A stretch of DNA of 64,000 bases from Aphanothece cf. minutissima CCALA 015 (GTDB taxonomy: Bacteria > Cyanobacteriota > Cyanobacteriia > PCC-6307 > Cyanobiaceae), in assembly GCA_003003925.1 (NCBI GenBank), contig PVWP01000008.1:116385-180384 (forward strand), given 5' to 3'. A program made the translations under genes and the position numbers. This document shows positions 16,477 through 23,315 of the stretch, one piece after another. The notes beneath the pieces were generated by a model. The model did no database searches. It saw nothing but the letters and a program-made list of their open reading frames with translations, and had not been told where the DNA came from. Positions within the stretch are counted from its first letter, which is position 1, and the number at the start of each line of letters is the position of its first letter.

Positions 16477-16845
16477 TTATATGACTTGGCCAATGCGCAG
16501 GAGATTGCCGTCAGGATCGACGATGGCAAACTCTCGGAGACCCCACGGCTTGTCTTCGAGTCTGTCCATGCGTGGGATACCTGTGCGTGGTAACCCAAGG
16601 GCTGAGCACGCTTTGTAGAAAGTATCTACGTCTTGGACTCTGATATAGCAGCCAGATGAGGACTCTGCAGGTTGGAGATCCATGTGCGTGAAGAAATGCA
16701 GTTCGACTGCACCACGCCTGAAGATAGCGTAATCGCTGTTGAAGGGGTGCGCTCCGCCTTCGAAGCCGAGTCGTCGATAGAACTCTGTAGTCGAGGCGAC
16801 TGATCGAGATGGCAGCGTAGGGATGGCGAGATCGTCGTTCTGCAT
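16477..16845 (-). CDS. Bleomycin-resistance-like VOC protein, cassette gene
   Basis: 122 residues. It follows the bleomycin-resistance (Ble/BRP) branch of the VOC fold: ATP-free start PTLPSRSVASTTEFYRRLGF, FRRGAVELHFFTH, GCYIRVQDVDTFYKAC and the end REFAIVDPDGNLLRI. Members bind and sequester glycopeptide drugs of the bleomycin group as homodimers, but many homologues have no known ligand. It lies between two attC sites and its composition is much poorer in GC than the surrounding chromosome. Confidence 0.82.
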   Translation of the reverse strand: MQNDDLAIPTLPSRSVASTTEFYRRLGFEGGAHPFNSDYAIFRRGAVELHFFTHMDLQPAESSSGCYIRVQDVDTFYKACSALGLPRTGIPRMDRLEDKPWGLREFAIVDPDGNLLRIGQVI

Positions 16846-16872
16846 CGTGGTGGGACTCTCTTTGTTTGCGCC

Positions 16873-16959
16873 GCGTAACGCTCCAGATCAGAAGCGGGAA
16901 GGGATGCGTAGAGATGAAGCACACTCTCAGCACCCGTCTTCTGGATCTGGATGTTCGGT
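16873..16959 (-). repeat. attC recombination site (third)
   Basis: 87 bases bounded by GCGTAAC at 16873-16879 and GTTCGGT at 16953-16959. The arms GCTCCAGATCAGAAGCGGG and, on the other side, the complement of CCCGTCTTCTGGATCTGGAT pair almost throughout with single extra bases. It separates the HNH cassette from the VOC cassette. Confidence 0.8.
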
Positions 16960-17004
16960 GGTGATAAGGAGCCTGTTAAGTTCGACTCAACGAGAGGGTA
17001 ACAC

Positions 17005-17862
17005 CTACTTATCAAGCTTGATCGAGAACGTCCAAGATACACCATATGTTCCTGATGACTCGGTGACTCCACAAAAGTAGTGATGATCTTGTGAGCGCAG
17101 GCAGCATCGTGCTAGCTCTTCGTTGACTCCCTCCCTCAACAGGATTCTGTGTCTTTCACTGTTATCGCTACTGAAGAAGGCATCCCACTCATCATAATTC
17201 CAGTACCATCTCCCTCTCGGGAATAGCTGGTCTTGAGCAACCAAGTAATCGTCCAGTCGCCCGAGCTCATAATCTGAATAAAAGGCAGAAGGAAGATTCG
17301 TTCCCTTGACTCGATTGCACCGCTTACAGAGTGAAACGAGGTTTCCAGATTCAAACTTCCCGCCTTTCTCAAACGGAATGTGATGATCCATCAGCAACTG
17401 CTCTTGAATTAGAACTCCTCCCATGTACGCGTCCTCCTCTGGGATGCATTTCCATGCAGCCTGATGTCCACATTTGAAGCATCGATCATCAAATATAAAG
17501 AAGAATCGACGCTTGAACTGATAATAAAGAACGTCCGGGACGAACTTCCTTCGCAGAAGACTCTTCTCTTGGGATCGGCTCAATGGCGTTTTATGCTGAC
17601 CCTGCAGAGCAGGGTCAGACCTACCCTCAAGACTCCTAACAAACACTGCCAGATCTGGAATTATTGAAGAGTCCGAGAGATTAATGCACCGCTTGATCTT
17701 GGTCGAGTTAAATGACCTTTCCTCTTTACGGAGATGACAGTGACCACGAATTATCACGGCCGTCTCATGTGCATTCCACTCGTATTCGCATACCGAGACA
17801 CGCCGTGTAGTTAATCCATTGCTGTCATAATCAATTTCGATTTCTAGTGGCAACTCTGGCAT
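17005..17862 (-). CDS. HNH endonuclease with WYL-like N-terminus, cassette gene
   Basis: 285 residues. The first part (IEIDYDSNGLTTRRV, then IRGHCHLRKEERSF) resembles a WYL-type ligand/nucleic-acid binding domain. The second part is an HNH nuclease: a zinc pair CFKC near residue 145, DHHIPFEKGGKFESGNLV holding the catalytic His, then CKRCNRVKG. HNH enzymes cut DNA with one metal ion. The combination suggests a defence or mobile-element role, but no partner gene is present in the cassette. AT-rich relative to the chromosome. A short gap of about 45 bases separates the stop from the attC. Confidence 0.75.
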   Translation of the reverse strand: MPELPLEIEIDYDSNGLTTRRVSVCEYEWNAHETAVIIRGHCHLRKEERSFNSTKIKRCINLSDSSIIPDLAVFVRSLEGRSDPALQGQHKTPLSRSQEKSLLRRKFVPDVLYYQFKRRFFFIFDDRCFKCGHQAAWKCIPEEDAYMGGVLIQEQLLMDHHIPFEKGGKFESGNLVSLCKRCNRVKGTNLPSAFYSDYELGRLDDYLVAQDQLFPRGRWYWNYDEWDAFFSSDNSERHRILLREGVNEELARCCLRSQDHHYFCGVTESSGTYGVSWTFSIKLDK

Positions 17863-17912
17863 GGCCTAATCACTATCCTTGTTAATCCTATTTGCAGTCT
17901 AGACCAGAATCC

Positions 17913-17978
17913 ACCGAACGCCAAGTTGACCCGCAGCATGGCGAAGCTAGGCTGTCGGTGTCGAGCTTGATGTTAGGT
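17913..17978 (-). repeat. attC recombination site (second)
   Basis: 66 bases bounded by ACCGAAC at 17913-17919 and GTTAGGT at 17972-17978. The arm CGCCAAGTTGACCCG pairs with the complement of GTGTCGAGCTTGATG with unpaired bases. The TAA stop of the methyltransferase gene lies inside the GTTAGGT end, typical of cassette genes. Confidence 0.85.
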
Positions 17979-18596
17979 TTTTCTCCATTCGACTGAATAC
18001 CTCCAGAACAAATGCCTTCTGAATACGTGACCTGGAAGCAACCTATGCATCTCCTTCCTGATTTGCCCCATGGTGCTCGTCGCAGGCGCGGTTACCATTT
18101 CGATGACACCTTCCTGTTTTGGGCCTCTTAACAAGCTATAAATCATATTTAGTGGAATTGCAGCAGAACCGTAGATGAAGTCAGTAAGGCCCGACTCGCG
18201 ATAGCAACCTAGTATAAACAGAACGCCTCCTGTTCTCAGAAGGTCCGTTGCTTTTGCAATGGCCTTTTCAAGATCCATATGGTGGAGGCTCGAGATCATA
18301 CAGATGAAGTCATAGTGACTATCACGGAATGGGTATTGCAAGAAGCTACCTAGGTGAAACCTAACGTGGTCAAGGTCTGCATAATGCTCTCGGGCAAACT
18401 GGATCGCCCAATGGTCAAGATCGATAGCATCTACTTCTTCACAATGGGGACCCAGCATGACAGCGAAATCGCCTTCACCACACCCAACATCAAGGGCTTT
18501 CCCTCTAGACGTAGGGAGCCTTGATAAGATGAAGTCATAGTAATGAGAGTTATGATTCCATGGAACAGAAGCTAGTGCGCTGGGAAGACTTGCCAT
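17973..18596 (-). CDS. Class I SAM methyltransferase, cassette gene
   Basis: 207 residues. Motif I is ALDVGCGEGDFAVML near residue 34, followed by VDAIDLDHWAI (acidic residue for the SAM ribose), FLQYPFRDSHYDFICMIS and a GGVLFILGCYRE strand, the methyltransferase-11 pattern. The substrate is unknown. It starts 9 bases after the TmrB-like gene with no attC between them, so the two form one two-gene cassette and may share a biological role. Its stop is embedded in the attC. Confidence 0.83.
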   Translation of the reverse strand: MASLPSALASVPWNHNSHYYDFILSRLPTSRGKALDVGCGEGDFAVMLGPHCEEVDAIDLDHWAIQFAREHYADLDHVRFHLGSFLQYPFRDSHYDFICMISSLHHMDLEKAIAKATDLLRTGGVLFILGCYRESGLTDFIYGSAAIPLNMIYSLLRGPKQEGVIEMVTAPATSTMGQIRKEMHRLLPGHVFRRHLFWRYSVEWRKT

Positions 18597-18605
18597 GAGA
18601 AGCTT

Positions 18606-19202
18606 CTAAACGATTCTAATGTGAGCAAGGAAGACACGGAGTCTTCTAAGAAATCTTGTGCCACGACCACTCTTTTTGCGAATTGAATCAATCTCCGGGG
18701 CCAGCTCATTCAAAATGCAGTCGACCACTTGATACAGATCCATACGATCAGTGTCGATCTTATTTGAAAAAACATCTGACTCGAGACCACTCAAACACCT
18801 GTCGATTTGCCGAAAGTTCCAGGAGCCACCATCAAATCGCTTCTTGAGGCGTCTTTCGATTGTCTCTTTTCTGGCAATCAGGGTGAAGTCTTGCACAACA
18901 ATTCCAGCATCGTCTAATGGGTTGATGATTTGCCGGAAGTAGGCCTCTGATACAACGGTCATCGGTACAATGACCACACGATTTCTGTCATTCTGTGCTT
19001 CATGGAGAAGTTCCGATACCCACTTTCTCCACAATGGATAGTCCTGGAAATCGGGAAGCCTACTTTCGGGCAGTATCTGTTTCTGCAGGAAGAACCCAAC
19101 TTCTTCTGGGTCCACAACGATTGAGTTCGGGATGCGATACTTAAGCTCATAAGCTGTCTGGGTCTTTCCGACTCCAAACGGTCCGTTAATCCAAATGATC
19201 AT
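18606..19202 (-). CDS. TmrB-like P-loop protein, cassette gene
   Basis: 198 residues. The start MIIWINGPFGVGKTQTAYEL contains a Walker A loop (GPFGVGKT, Lys13) and matches the Bacillus TmrB tunicamycin-resistance protein as I remember it; further shared points are FQDYPLWRKW, VVIVPMTVVSEAYF, FTLIARKETIERRL, RQIDRCLSGL and the end LAHIRIV. TmrB is an ATP-binding membrane-associated protein that confers tunicamycin resistance. Whether this one does is unknown. It is the first gene after attC 1 and directly precedes the methyltransferase. Confidence 0.83.
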   Translation of the reverse strand: MIIWINGPFGVGKTQTAYELKYRIPNSIVVDPEEVGFFLQKQILPESRLPDFQDYPLWRKWVSELLHEAQNDRNRVVIVPMTVVSEAYFRQIINPLDDAGIVVQDFTLIARKETIERRLKKRFDGGSWNFRQIDRCLSGLESDVFSNKIDTDRMDLYQVVDCILNELAPEIDSIRKKSGRGTRFLRRLRVFLAHIRIV

Positions 19203-19230
19203 TGTGGCGTTCCTTCTTGATCTCCAATAA

Positions 19231-19308
19231 AACTAACGTTTGAGTTCACCCGCGGACGGAAGCGGGCGTAGCCCGCTGTAGGCCGTCGGGTGCAACGAAC
19301 GGTTAGGC
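19231..19308 (-). repeat. attC recombination site (first)
   Basis: 78 bases bounded by AACTAAC at 19231-19237 and a perfect GTTAGGC at 19302-19308. CTAACGTTTGAGTTCACCCG pairs with the complement of CGGGTGCAACGAACGGTTAG with several extrahelical bases, and the centre holds a second hairpin (GCGGGC/GCCCGC). The TAA stop of the DUF1801 gene is inside the core site. Confidence 0.88.
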
Positions 19309-19662
19309 CCCACTCGCGGCCTGGTGTGCAAGGGAAAGATACTCCGCAAGCTTCTTGCCTTTGAGTTCCGCTACGGACTTGAGCTTCAAGTGACGGCGAC
19401 CTTTACCTGACCCTTCAAGAAGACCAATGTCGTCTTTGATCTTGGCTCCGCTTCCAAACTCGACGGAGACATGTTCCTTGTAGGCGAATACGCCACAGAA
19501 CTGAACTCCTGAGGAGAACAGGATGCCTCCGTATTTGACCTCTTCGGACGTGGACTTGAATGTCTTCTTGACCAGGGCGCGCACGGCTTCGACTATCTCG
19601 TAGTTCGTCTCGCTGACAAGTCGGATGTCTTCGACCAACGACTGGACTGACTTTGTGGCCAT
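19303..19662 (-). CDS. DUF1801 protein, first cassette gene
   Basis: 119 residues. The DUF1801 (YdhG-like) pattern is seen in YEIVEAVRALVKKTF, EEVKYGGILFSSGVQFCGVFAYKEHVS (split across two strands) and GRRHLKLKSVAEL. These are small cytoplasmic proteins of unknown function with a frataxin-like fold. It is the cassette nearest to the integrase and so probably the most recently inserted. The stop overlaps attC 1; the 5' side abuts the attI core about 55 bases upstream. Confidence 0.83.
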   Translation of the reverse strand: MATKSVQSLVEDIRLVSETNYEIVEAVRALVKKTFKSTSEEVKYGGILFSSGVQFCGVFAYKEHVSVEFGSGAKIKDDIGLLEGSGKGRRHLKLKSVAELKGKKLAEYLSLAHQAASGA

Positions 19663-19717
19663 TTGAGATGAGGTCCTCGGAGAAGTGCGGGACGGGCGAC
19701 CGCGTGGTTCTTGTGGG

Positions 19718-19870
19718 GCCTAACTCTTTATTGGACGGTTCCGTGAACCACAGAACTTCCTGCGCTCCTTTCCGTGAACCACAGCTGTTGCCAATCGGCC
19801 ATCGGTCGAAAATCCTTTCCTACACATCGATCTTAGTTCCAAGGCCAGTTCCTTGGCCGTGGTTCACGGG
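19718..19870 (-). other. attI-like region with integrase-binding repeats
   Basis: A GTTAGGC core (complement of bases 19718-19724) marks the junction with the first cassette. On the integrase side lie two exact 15-bp direct repeats, TTCCGTGAACCACAG, at 19739-19753 and 19770-19784, 31 bases apart, and an inverted copy of 11 bases at 19859-19869. Classical attI sites have a core plus accessory direct repeats bound by the integrase. It lies between the 3' end of the integrase gene and the cassettes. Inferred by position and pattern. Confidence 0.7.
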
Positions 19871-19894
19871 TCCGATAACCACATGTAGCTATGG

Positions 19895-20866
19895 CTACAT
19901 CATGTCTGCTGGGCTGCAGACACCGAGCGGCCCCCTATTCAGCACATGGGTGTAGATCATGGTGGTGCTCACGTCCTGATGTCCCAGCAGCTCCTGGATC
20001 GTGCGGATGTCCTGCCCCCGTTCCAGCAGGTGGGTCGCAAAGGAGTGGCGGAAGGTGTGGCAACTGGCCGCCTTCGTGAGTCCCGCCTCGGCTACGGCCC
20101 GCTTCACCGCCTTCTGCACCACGCTCGGATCGAGGTGGTGGCGGCCCTGGGTTCCTGAGTCCCGATCATGCCAGCGGTTCTGTTGGGGAAACACCCACTG
20201 CCAGGCCCACTCCCGATCGGCCCTCGGATACTTCCTCGCCAGGGCGTAGGGCATCACCACCCGGCCCCAGCCCGCCACCAGATCACCCCGATGCAGCTGG
20301 CGCACCTTCATCAGATGCTCCTGCAGCTGAGGCACCAGGCTCTGGGGCAGCACGGTCAGCCGGTCTTTGCCGCCTTTCCCGTCGCGCACCGTGAGCTCAC
20401 GCCGTTCAACATCGAGATCTTTGACTCGCAGTCGAAGCGCCTCCATCAACCGGAGCCCGCTTCCATACAGCAGCCCCACCACCAGGGCTGGCTCTCCCTC
20501 CAGTCGCTGGCGCACCGCCCGCACCTCCGCTTCGCTGAGCACCACCGGCAGCCGGCGCCGTGTCCGCGCCCGAACCACCCCCTCCAGCTCCAGATCCCGC
20601 TCCAGCAGCTCCCGGTACAGAAACAGCAGCGCCGCCAGTGCCTGGTTCTGGGTGGAGGCGCTCACCTGCAGCTCCACCGCCAGGTGGCTCAGAAAGGCGT
20701 TCACTTCGGCGCTGCCCATCGTGCGGGGGTGGCGCCTGCCGTGAAACCGCAGGAAGCGACGCAGCCACTGCTCGTAGGTGTTCACGGTGCGGCGGGCGTA
20801 ATGGCGCACCTGCAGCTCCTCGCGATAGCGCTGGATCAGGCCGGGGGAACGGCAGGCGTCGGTCAT
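19895..20866 (-). CDS. intI: Integron integrase (tyrosine recombinase)
   Basis: 323 residues from [10 protein letters not shown]; a further 16 codons upstream are open. Catalytic residues of the tyrosine recombinases are present: Arg139 in GSGLRLME, Lys164/167 in the DGKGGKDR turn, His270 and Arg273 in [12 protein letters not shown], His296 in LGHQD and Tyr305 in TMIYTH. Between them, at about residues 205-228, is the extra segment found only in integron integrases, with the ALARKYP and WAWQWVFP blocks. It should recombine attC with attI. It is transcribed towards its cassettes, unlike most integrons. A 7-bp inverted repeat (19883-19900) overlaps its stop codon. The gene shares a 101-base promoter region with a divergent toxin-antitoxin pair. 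Confidence 0.95.
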   Translation of the reverse strand: MTDACRSPGLIQRYREELQVRHYARRTVNTYEQWLRRFLRFHGRRHPRTMGSAEVNAFLSHLAVELQVSASTQNQALAALLFLYRELLERDLELEGVVRARTRRRLPVVLSEAEVRAVRQRLEGEPALVVGLLYGSGLRLMEALRLRVKDLDVERRELTVRDGKGGKDRLTVLPQSLVPQLQEHLMKVRQLHRGDLVAGWGRVVMPYALARKYPRADREWAWQWVFPQQNRWHDRDSGTQGRHHLDPSVVQKAVKRAVAEAGLTKAASCHTFRHSFATHLLERGQDIRTIQELLGHQDVSTTMIYTHVLNRGPLGVCSPADMM

Positions 20867-20938
20867 GGCCTTGAGGGTGGGGGGGACTCTTGAGAGTTCC
20901 CACGCCAGTCCCAATCCCCATCACCACAAGCCCTAATC

Positions 20939-20957
20939 TGTACAGACCCCATGTACA
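20939..20957. promoter_or_regulatory. Tandem TGTACA boxes, probable antitoxin operator
   Basis: TGTACAGAC occurs at 20939-20947 and 20952-20960; the TGTACA cores are palindromic and spaced 13 bases centre to centre. They sit 8 bases before the antitoxin start, in the region shared with the integrase promoter. Phd-type antitoxins bind paired palindromes upstream of their own gene. The spacing does not fit the cyanobacterial LexA box. Confidence 0.55.
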
Positions 20958-20967
20958 GACGCCCTCC

Positions 20968-21222
20968 ATGGCGCGCGTCTCCGTGACCCACCTGCGCCAG
21001 AACCTCCCGGCCTGGCTGAAGCGGGTTCAGGCCGGGGAAGCCATTCAGGTGACCTCCCACGGCCGGGTGATTGCCCGCATCGAGCCGGAACAGGACCCGG
21101 CCGAGGAGGCGCGCCGCTGGCTGGATGGGCTGGGCGGCAGCGTCACGCTGGGGGATGTCATCACCTCGATCGCCGATGGCGACGCCGATCTCGAAGGCGC
21201 CGGTGATGCTGACCATCTGTGA
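20968..21222 (+). CDS. Phd/YefM-type antitoxin
   Basis: 84 residues from MARVSVTHLRQNLPAWL. The N-terminal part, with VTHLRQNLPAWLKRVQAGEAIQV and VTSHGRVIARI, is the Phd/YefM DNA-binding fold; the C-terminal part is the acidic toxin-binding tail. It neutralises the PIN toxin encoded next and represses the pair. The stop overlaps the toxin start by 17 bases, so the two are coupled. Confidence 0.88.
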   Translation: MARVSVTHLRQNLPAWLKRVQAGEAIQVTSHGRVIARIEPEQDPAEEARRWLDGLGGSVTLGDVITSIADGDADLEGAGDADHL

Positions 21223-21607
21223 CACCCATGTCCTGCTGTTCTGGGCCCATGAACCGGCCCGGCTCTCCCGCCGCGCCGCGGCGGCCGTGGAGCAGGGGCG
21301 CGCCCAGGGCCAGCTGGCCATCGCCGACATCAGCCTCTGGGAGCTGGCCCTGCTCCACGAACGCGGACGCCTGAGCCTGCCGGACGCCGTGCCCCCGGCG
21401 CTCTACCTGCGCCGCCTGCTCGAAGCCCTGCGACTGGAGGTGCTGCCGATCACCGCTGAGATCGCCCTGCTCTCCCGTGGCCCCCAGTTCCGCCATGGCG
21501 ATCCGGCCGACCGTCTCATCGGCGCCACGGCCCTGCAGGGCCGGCGGCCCCTGATCAGCGCCGACGAGAAACTCCGCGCCATTCCCGAACTGGAGACGAT
21601 CTGGTGA
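21206..21607 (+). CDS. PIN-domain toxin (VapC-like)
   Basis: 133 residues from MLTICDTHVLLFWAHEP. The acidic metal site of PIN RNases is seen at Asp6 (CDTH), Glu47 (LWELALL) and Asp99/Asp102 (HGDPADRLI), with a further acidic residue in ISADEKL. PIN toxins of this class cut RNA when freed from the antitoxin. The stop overlaps the GNAT gene by 4 bases. Confidence 0.87.
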   Translation: MLTICDTHVLLFWAHEPARLSRRAAAAVEQGRAQGQLAIADISLWELALLHERGRLSLPDAVPPALYLRRLLEALRLEVLPITAEIALLSRGPQFRHGDPADRLIGATALQGRRPLISADEKLRAIPELETIW

Positions 21608-22488
21608 GCGCCCCCCTCGTCATCCGCCCCCTGCAGAGCACCGACATCGCCACCGTGACCGGCTGGGCGCGGCGGGAGGGCTTTGCACCGGGGGTGGGCG
21701 ATGTGGCCATCTACCGCCAGACCGACCGCCAGGGCCTCTGGGTGGGCTGGCTCGGCGACGATCCGGTGGGGTGCATCGCCGGGGTCCGCTACAACGCCGC
21801 TTACGGCTTCATCGGCCTGTTCCTGGTGGTGCCCGCCCATCGGGGTCGGGGCTACGGGGTGCAGCTGTGGAAGCAGGCGCTGGACCATCTGGCCGACGTG
21901 CCCTGCATCGGCCTGGAGGCCGCCCCCGACCGGATCGACGACTACGCCGGCTGGGGCTTCGCGGCCGCCTCCCCCACCACCCGCTGGCAGCGGCTCGCCG
22001 CCCCAGGCAACCCAGCCCCGCCGCCCGCTGCGCCGGAGCCCCCCTGGTGCCTGTTGGAGGGCGGCGCCATCCCGGCGACCGCCGTGCAGCGCTTCGATGC
22101 CGAGCGGGAACCCTCGCCCCGCCCCCACTTCCTGCGCCAGTGGCTGCGGCATCCGGCCGGCACGGTGCTGGCCCTGGTGGACCGGGCCGGCGCCTGCCAC
22201 GGCTTCGGGCGGGTGCGGCCCTGCCTGCTGGCCGACGGCGACGGCTGGCGCCTCGGGCCCCTGGTGGCGGACAGTCCCGCCGCCGCCCGGGCCCTGCTGG
22301 AGGGCCTGCTGCAGCGCCATCCCGGCACGGTGCTGATCGATGCCCCCGGCGCCAATGCCGCCGCCGCGCCGCTGCTGGCATCCCTGGGGTTCAGCCCGGC
22401 CTCCCGCACCCTGCGCATGTACCGGGGCGCGCCGCCGGCGGTGTCGCTGGCGGACGTGTACGGGCTGGCCTGCCTGGAGCTGGGGTGA
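21604..22488 (+). CDS. Two-domain GNAT acetyltransferase
   Basis: 294 residues from a GTG that overlaps the toxin stop (GTGA). The N-terminal domain has GNAT motif A in FLVVPAHRGRGYGVQL near residue 79 and GLEAAPDRIDDYAGWGF as motif B. The second half is a degenerate GNAT-like domain (RVRPCLLADGDGWRLGPLVA, ALLEGLLQRHPG). This is the layout of the DUF1248-type GNAT group. The substrate is unknown. It is coupled to a toxin-antitoxin pair, but GNAT toxins are usually smaller and have a different antitoxin, so I do not assign it to that system. Confidence 0.8.
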   Translation: MSAPLVIRPLQSTDIATVTGWARREGFAPGVGDVAIYRQTDRQGLWVGWLGDDPVGCIAGVRYNAAYGFIGLFLVVPAHRGRGYGVQLWKQALDHLADVPCIGLEAAPDRIDDYAGWGFAAASPTTRWQRLAAPGNPAPPPAAPEPPWCLLEGGAIPATAVQRFDAEREPSPRPHFLRQWLRHPAGTVLALVDRAGACHGFGRVRPCLLADGDGWRLGPLVADSPAAARALLEGLLQRHPGTVLIDAPGANAAAAPLLASLGFSPASRTLRMYRGAPPAVSLADVYGLACLELG

Positions 22489-22538
22489 TCGCCGGGGCGC
22501 TCCCCCAGCACCGCGATGGCTCCCCTACCTTCGGTGCC

Positions 22539-23267
22539 ATGGCGTCGCGCCCCACCACCCCACTCCCCGGCCTGGTGCTGCTGTCGCTGGCCCTGGCGGC
22601 GCCGCAGGCGGCCGGGCGCCTGCGGGCCGCGCCGATCCCCCTGATGGAGCCGGCGGGCATGGACCTGCTGGTGGCCAGCGGCGAGCGGGCCGACTACGGC
22701 CCCCTGGCCGAGCAGTTCCTCACCCAGGCCAACCTCGCTTACTGCGGTGTGGCCAGTGCCGCCATGGTGCTCAACAGCCTGGCCGTGCCCGCCCCGGCCG
22801 TGCCGGGTTACGGGCGTTACCGCTTCTGGACCCAGGAGAACGTCTTCGAGGTGCCCGCCGGCCGCACGGTGGTGAGCGCCGAGGTGGTGCGGCGCCAGGG
22901 CATGACCCTGGCCGAGCTGGCCGGCCTGCTGGCGGCCCACGGGGTGGCGGCCGAAGCGATCCACGGCGACCAGCTCAGCCTGGAGCAGTTCCGCGCCCTG
23001 CTGCGCGCCAACCTCAGCCAGCCCGGCGACCGCCTGCTGGCCAATTACCTGCGCCCCTCCCTCGGCCAGGCCGGCGGCGGCCACATCGCCCCACTGGCCG
23101 CCTTCCACGCCCCCTCCGACCGCGTGCTGATCCTCGATGTGGCCCGCTACCGCTACCCCTCGGTATGGGTGCCGGTGGCCGACCTCTGGAAGGCGATCCG
23201 CACCCTTGATTCCACCTCGGGCCGCAGCCGCGGCCTGGTCACGATCCGGCGAACATCCGGCGCGTGA
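22539..23267 (+). CDS. Exported phytochelatin-synthase-like cysteine peptidase
   Basis: 242 residues. Residues about 1-30 look like a signal peptide. The papain-like phytochelatin synthase domain follows, with catalytic Cys69 in YCGVAS, His182 in GGGHIAPL and Asp200 in VLILDVARYRYP. Full eukaryotic enzymes make phytochelatins from glutathione; short prokaryotic members lack the Cys-rich C-terminal half and mainly hydrolyse glutathione to gamma-Glu-Cys. This one is short, as in other cyanobacteria. It may link to metal stress or glutathione recycling in the periplasm. It is on the same strand 50 bases after the GNAT gene. Confidence 0.87.
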   Translation: MASRPTTPLPGLVLLSLALAAPQAAGRLRAAPIPLMEPAGMDLLVASGERADYGPLAEQFLTQANLAYCGVASAAMVLNSLAVPAPAVPGYGRYRFWTQENVFEVPAGRTVVSAEVVRRQGMTLAELAGLLAAHGVAAEAIHGDQLSLEQFRALLRANLSQPGDRLLANYLRPSLGQAGGGHIAPLAAFHAPSDRVLILDVARYRYPSVWVPVADLWKAIRTLDSTSGRSRGLVTIRRTSGA

Positions 23268-23315
23268 TCCCGATCAGGAGACGTCCGAGCGGCGCCCACG
23301 GAATCGACAAACGAC

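Noticed and set aside
20939-20960. Possible LexA/SOS box before intI
   Set aside because: The two GTAC elements are 9 bases apart, while the cyanobacterial LexA box as I remember it has a 4-base spacer; a toxin-antitoxin operator fits better.
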